A DNA stretch of 7,564 nt from assembly GCA_025800305.1 (NCBI GenBank), contig JAOXRY010000100.1, forward strand, positions 1-7,564. The letters run 5' to 3'. The stretch is from Campylobacterales bacterium. Lineage in GTDB: Bacteria > Campylobacterota > Campylobacteria > Campylobacterales > SZUA-545. Positions 5,936 through 7,564 of this stretch are shown piece after piece (within the stretch, counting starts at the first letter, position 1; each line of letters opens with the position of its first letter). The notes beneath the pieces were generated by a model, which saw nothing but the letters and a program-made list of their open reading frames with translations, made no database searches and was not told the DNA's origin. Position numbers and translations under genes: made by a program.

Positions 5936-7564
5936 CTAATTTTGCTTTGCTTCTCTTGCAATAATCTGATCTTTATCATAAAACTTTCGAAAGAAAGCAT
6001 CAATAGGATAAAGAATCTTATAAATCGCAGGAACAATAAAAAGTGCAAGAATTGTTGAACTTAAAAGTCCACCAATAATAGCAACAGCCATAGGACTGTT
6101 AGACTCATGTCCAGCACCACTACCAAAAGCTAAAGGAATCATTGCAAAAATAATTGCCAAAGTTGTCATAACAATTGGTCTTAATCTTCTTTCACCAGCT
6201 TCTAAAAGTGCTTCATCAACACTTTTACCATCTTTTATCGCTCTATTGGCAAAATCAACGATTAAAATTGAGTTTTTACCAACCATTCCAAGAAGTAAGA
6301 TAATACCAATCATTACAAATAGACTAAATGGTTTTCCTGTTAAAAATAGAGCTAGAACAACCCCTATAAAAGATAATGGCATAGCTACCATTATAATTAA
6401 AGGTTGAATAACTGATTCATACAGTGATGCCAAAATAAGAAAAATTAAAATAACTGCAAGTCCAACAGCCGCACCAAATGCTTTGTTAGTATCAGCCATG
6501 TTTTCGATATCTCCTGTAAATCTATAAGTATATCCTACAGGAAGTAGAGCATCCAGTTTATCTCCTACAGCTGCAACAACATCACCAACTGGTATACCGT
6601 TTAGATTTGCTGTTATTAAGATTTTTCTTTCTCTATCAAACCTATTGATTGAAGCTGTTCCTAAACTCTCTTCAAATTTTACAACCCCTTCTAATGAAAC
6701 CAATTCTCCAGAGCTAGTTTTAATTTGAATCCTTTTTAGATCCTCTAAAACCATCCTATTTTCATCAGAGAACCTTACAGTAATATCAAACTGTCTTCCT
6801 TCATCTTCATAGGTACTAATAGCACTATCACTTGAAAATGATGAACCAAGGGCTAAAGCAATATCATTGGCACTAATTCCAAGTCTTTTTGCATTTTCTC
6901 TTAAAATAGAAATTTTTACTTCTGGTTTTCCTGTTTCATAGTCTGTATCAATATCAACAACACCATCAACTTCTCTTAATAGACCTTGTACTTTTTGAGA
7001 AATCTTATCCAGTTCACCAAGTTCAGGTCCTTTTAATACAACTTGTACAGGTGCTTGTGTACCACCAGTATCAAAATCACTTACTTTCTCAACTGAAACT
7101 TTCATACCTTGGATTTTTCCAAACATCTCTCTATACTCTTGGATTATCTCTAATTGTCCCTCTTCTCTTTCTGTAACAGGAACTAATTTTGTATAAATTC
7201 TTGCTTTGTGTGCATCTTTAGCTGTGTTGTATCCAACAGAGAATATGGTATATTTAACTCTTTCATCCTCTTTCATCTTTGCTGCTAGTGGTTCTGTTTT
7301 TCTTTTCATCTCATCAAGACTAATTCCAACTGGAGCTTTAATAAACACTTGGAATTCACTATTATCCTCCATAGGAACAAAATCACCACCAACATGTTTT
7401 AAAAGTCCTCCAACAACAAAAATCATTGCAAATATACCAACTATTGTGAAATATTTAAATCTTATAAGTGGCTTTAAAAGTTTTACATACATCTTATCCA
7501 TCATCGCTAGATATGGCTCTGTCATATGGAAAAACTTACTCTCTCCACCTTTTAAAACCCTAGC
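5936..7564 (-). CDS. RND efflux transporter permease subunit, HAE1/AcrB-like, C-terminal half (5' end outside window)
   Basis: This is the inner-membrane pump subunit of a proton-driven tripartite efflux system. The frame stays open to the window edge, so the 542 residues seen are a C-terminal fragment of a protein that normally has about 1,030-1,050. The Met codon at 7525 is internal. In fragment numbering, TM7 lies near residues 39-55, followed by the GGDFVPMEDNSEF segment that opens the second periplasmic (porter/docking) region. TM8-TM12 occupy about 360-517. The TM10 region carries GMVGKNSILIVDFAN, and GERRLRPIVMTT precedes TM11; both are hallmarks of the HAE1 branch rather than of heavy-metal CzcA pumps. 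The proton-relay Asp pair of TM4 lies in the missing half. The adaptor and TolC-like partners may be further upstream, outside the window. The stop is TAG, 14 bases before lpxR. The substrate cannot be told from the sequence. Family call is very secure. Confidence 0.96.
   Translation of the reverse strand, partial: ARVLKGGESKFFHMTEPYLAMMDKMYVKLLKPLIRFKYFTIVGIFAMIFVVGGLLKHVGGDFVPMEDNSEFQVFIKAPVGISLDEMKRKTEPLAAKMKEDERVKYTIFSVGYNTAKDAHKARIYTKLVPVTEREEGQLEIIQEYREMFGKIQGMKVSVEKVSDFDTGGTQAPVQVVLKGPELGELDKISQKVQGLLREVDGVVDIDTDYETGKPEVKISILRENAKRLGISANDIALALGSSFSSDSAISTYEDEGRQFDITVRFSDENRMVLEDLKRIQIKTSSGELVSLEGVVKFEESLGTASINRFDRERKILITANLNGIPVGDVVAAVGDKLDALLPVGYTYRFTGDIENMADTNKAFGAAVGLAVILIFLILASLYESVIQPLIIMVAMPLSFIGVVLALFLTGKPFSLFVMIGIILLLGMVGKNSILIVDFANRAIKDGKSVDEALLEAGERRLRPIVMTTLAIIFAMIPLAFGSGAGHESNSPMAVAIIGGLLSSTILALFIVPAIYKILYPIDAFFRKFYDKDQIIAREAKQN

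Noticed and set aside
5851..6048. Minus-strand 65-codon hydrophobic frame spanning the RND/lpxR junction
   Set aside because: Its hydrophobicity is an out-of-frame reading of RND TM12 and of the LpxR signal peptide; both host genes are secure.
5936..7525. Treating the RND protein as complete from the Met codon at 7525
   Set aside because: The frame continues open to the window edge with family-like sequence, and the fragment is about half normal length starting before TM7.
1..7564. Search for tRNA, rRNA, CRISPR arrays, insertion sequences, long repeats and hairpin terminators
   Set aside because: Coding sequence fills nearly the whole window and the gaps are at most 19 bases; I saw no repeat-spacer pattern, transposase or GC-rich hairpin with a T-run.

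Overview
The window is a single dense run of nine genes, all on the minus strand and transcribed from right to left, with no gap longer than 19 bases and several overlaps. It is AT-rich. Two features suggest a Campylobacterota (epsilonproteobacterial) genome, probably a free-living relative of Sulfurimonas, Sulfurovum or Arcobacter. The kinase has an HHWRQPLN-type phosphoacceptor box, a variant common in that phylum, and mlaA is followed directly by mlaC, as I recall for Campylobacter jejuni Cj1371-Cj1372. The phylum call is inference; I cannot name a genus.

Layout in order of transcription: (1) 7564-5936, the C-terminal half of an RND efflux pump subunit, cut by the right window edge. (2) 5921-5019, an LpxR-family lipid A 3'-O-deacylase barrel. 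(3) 5009-3894, a soluble PAS histidine kinase with an eroded ATP site. (4) 3901-3089, a metallophosphoesterase with a Tat-like lipoprotein signal. (5) 3108-2575 and (6) 2585-2037, two small predicted outer-membrane beta-barrels of unknown family. (7) 2027-1188, a patatin-like phospholipase. (8) 1168-395, an MlaA homologue without the usual lipobox cysteine. (9) 392-1, the N-terminal part of MlaC, cut by the left edge.

Spacing in order is +14, +9, -8, -20, -11, +9, +19 and +2 bases. Together with clear ribosome binding sites placed inside or at the ends of upstream genes, this points to one translationally coupled transcript. I see no convincing intergenic terminator or full promoter; the real promoter probably lies right of the window.

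The theme is the outer-membrane lipid bilayer. LpxR trims lipid A in the outer leaflet, MlaA and MlaC remove misplaced phospholipids and carry them inward, and the patatin could hydrolyse phospholipids. The two barrels, the lipoprotein phosphoesterase and the sensor kinase are candidate extra parts or regulators. The single-operon envelope-remodelling idea is inference from gene neighbourhood, not something the sequence proves.
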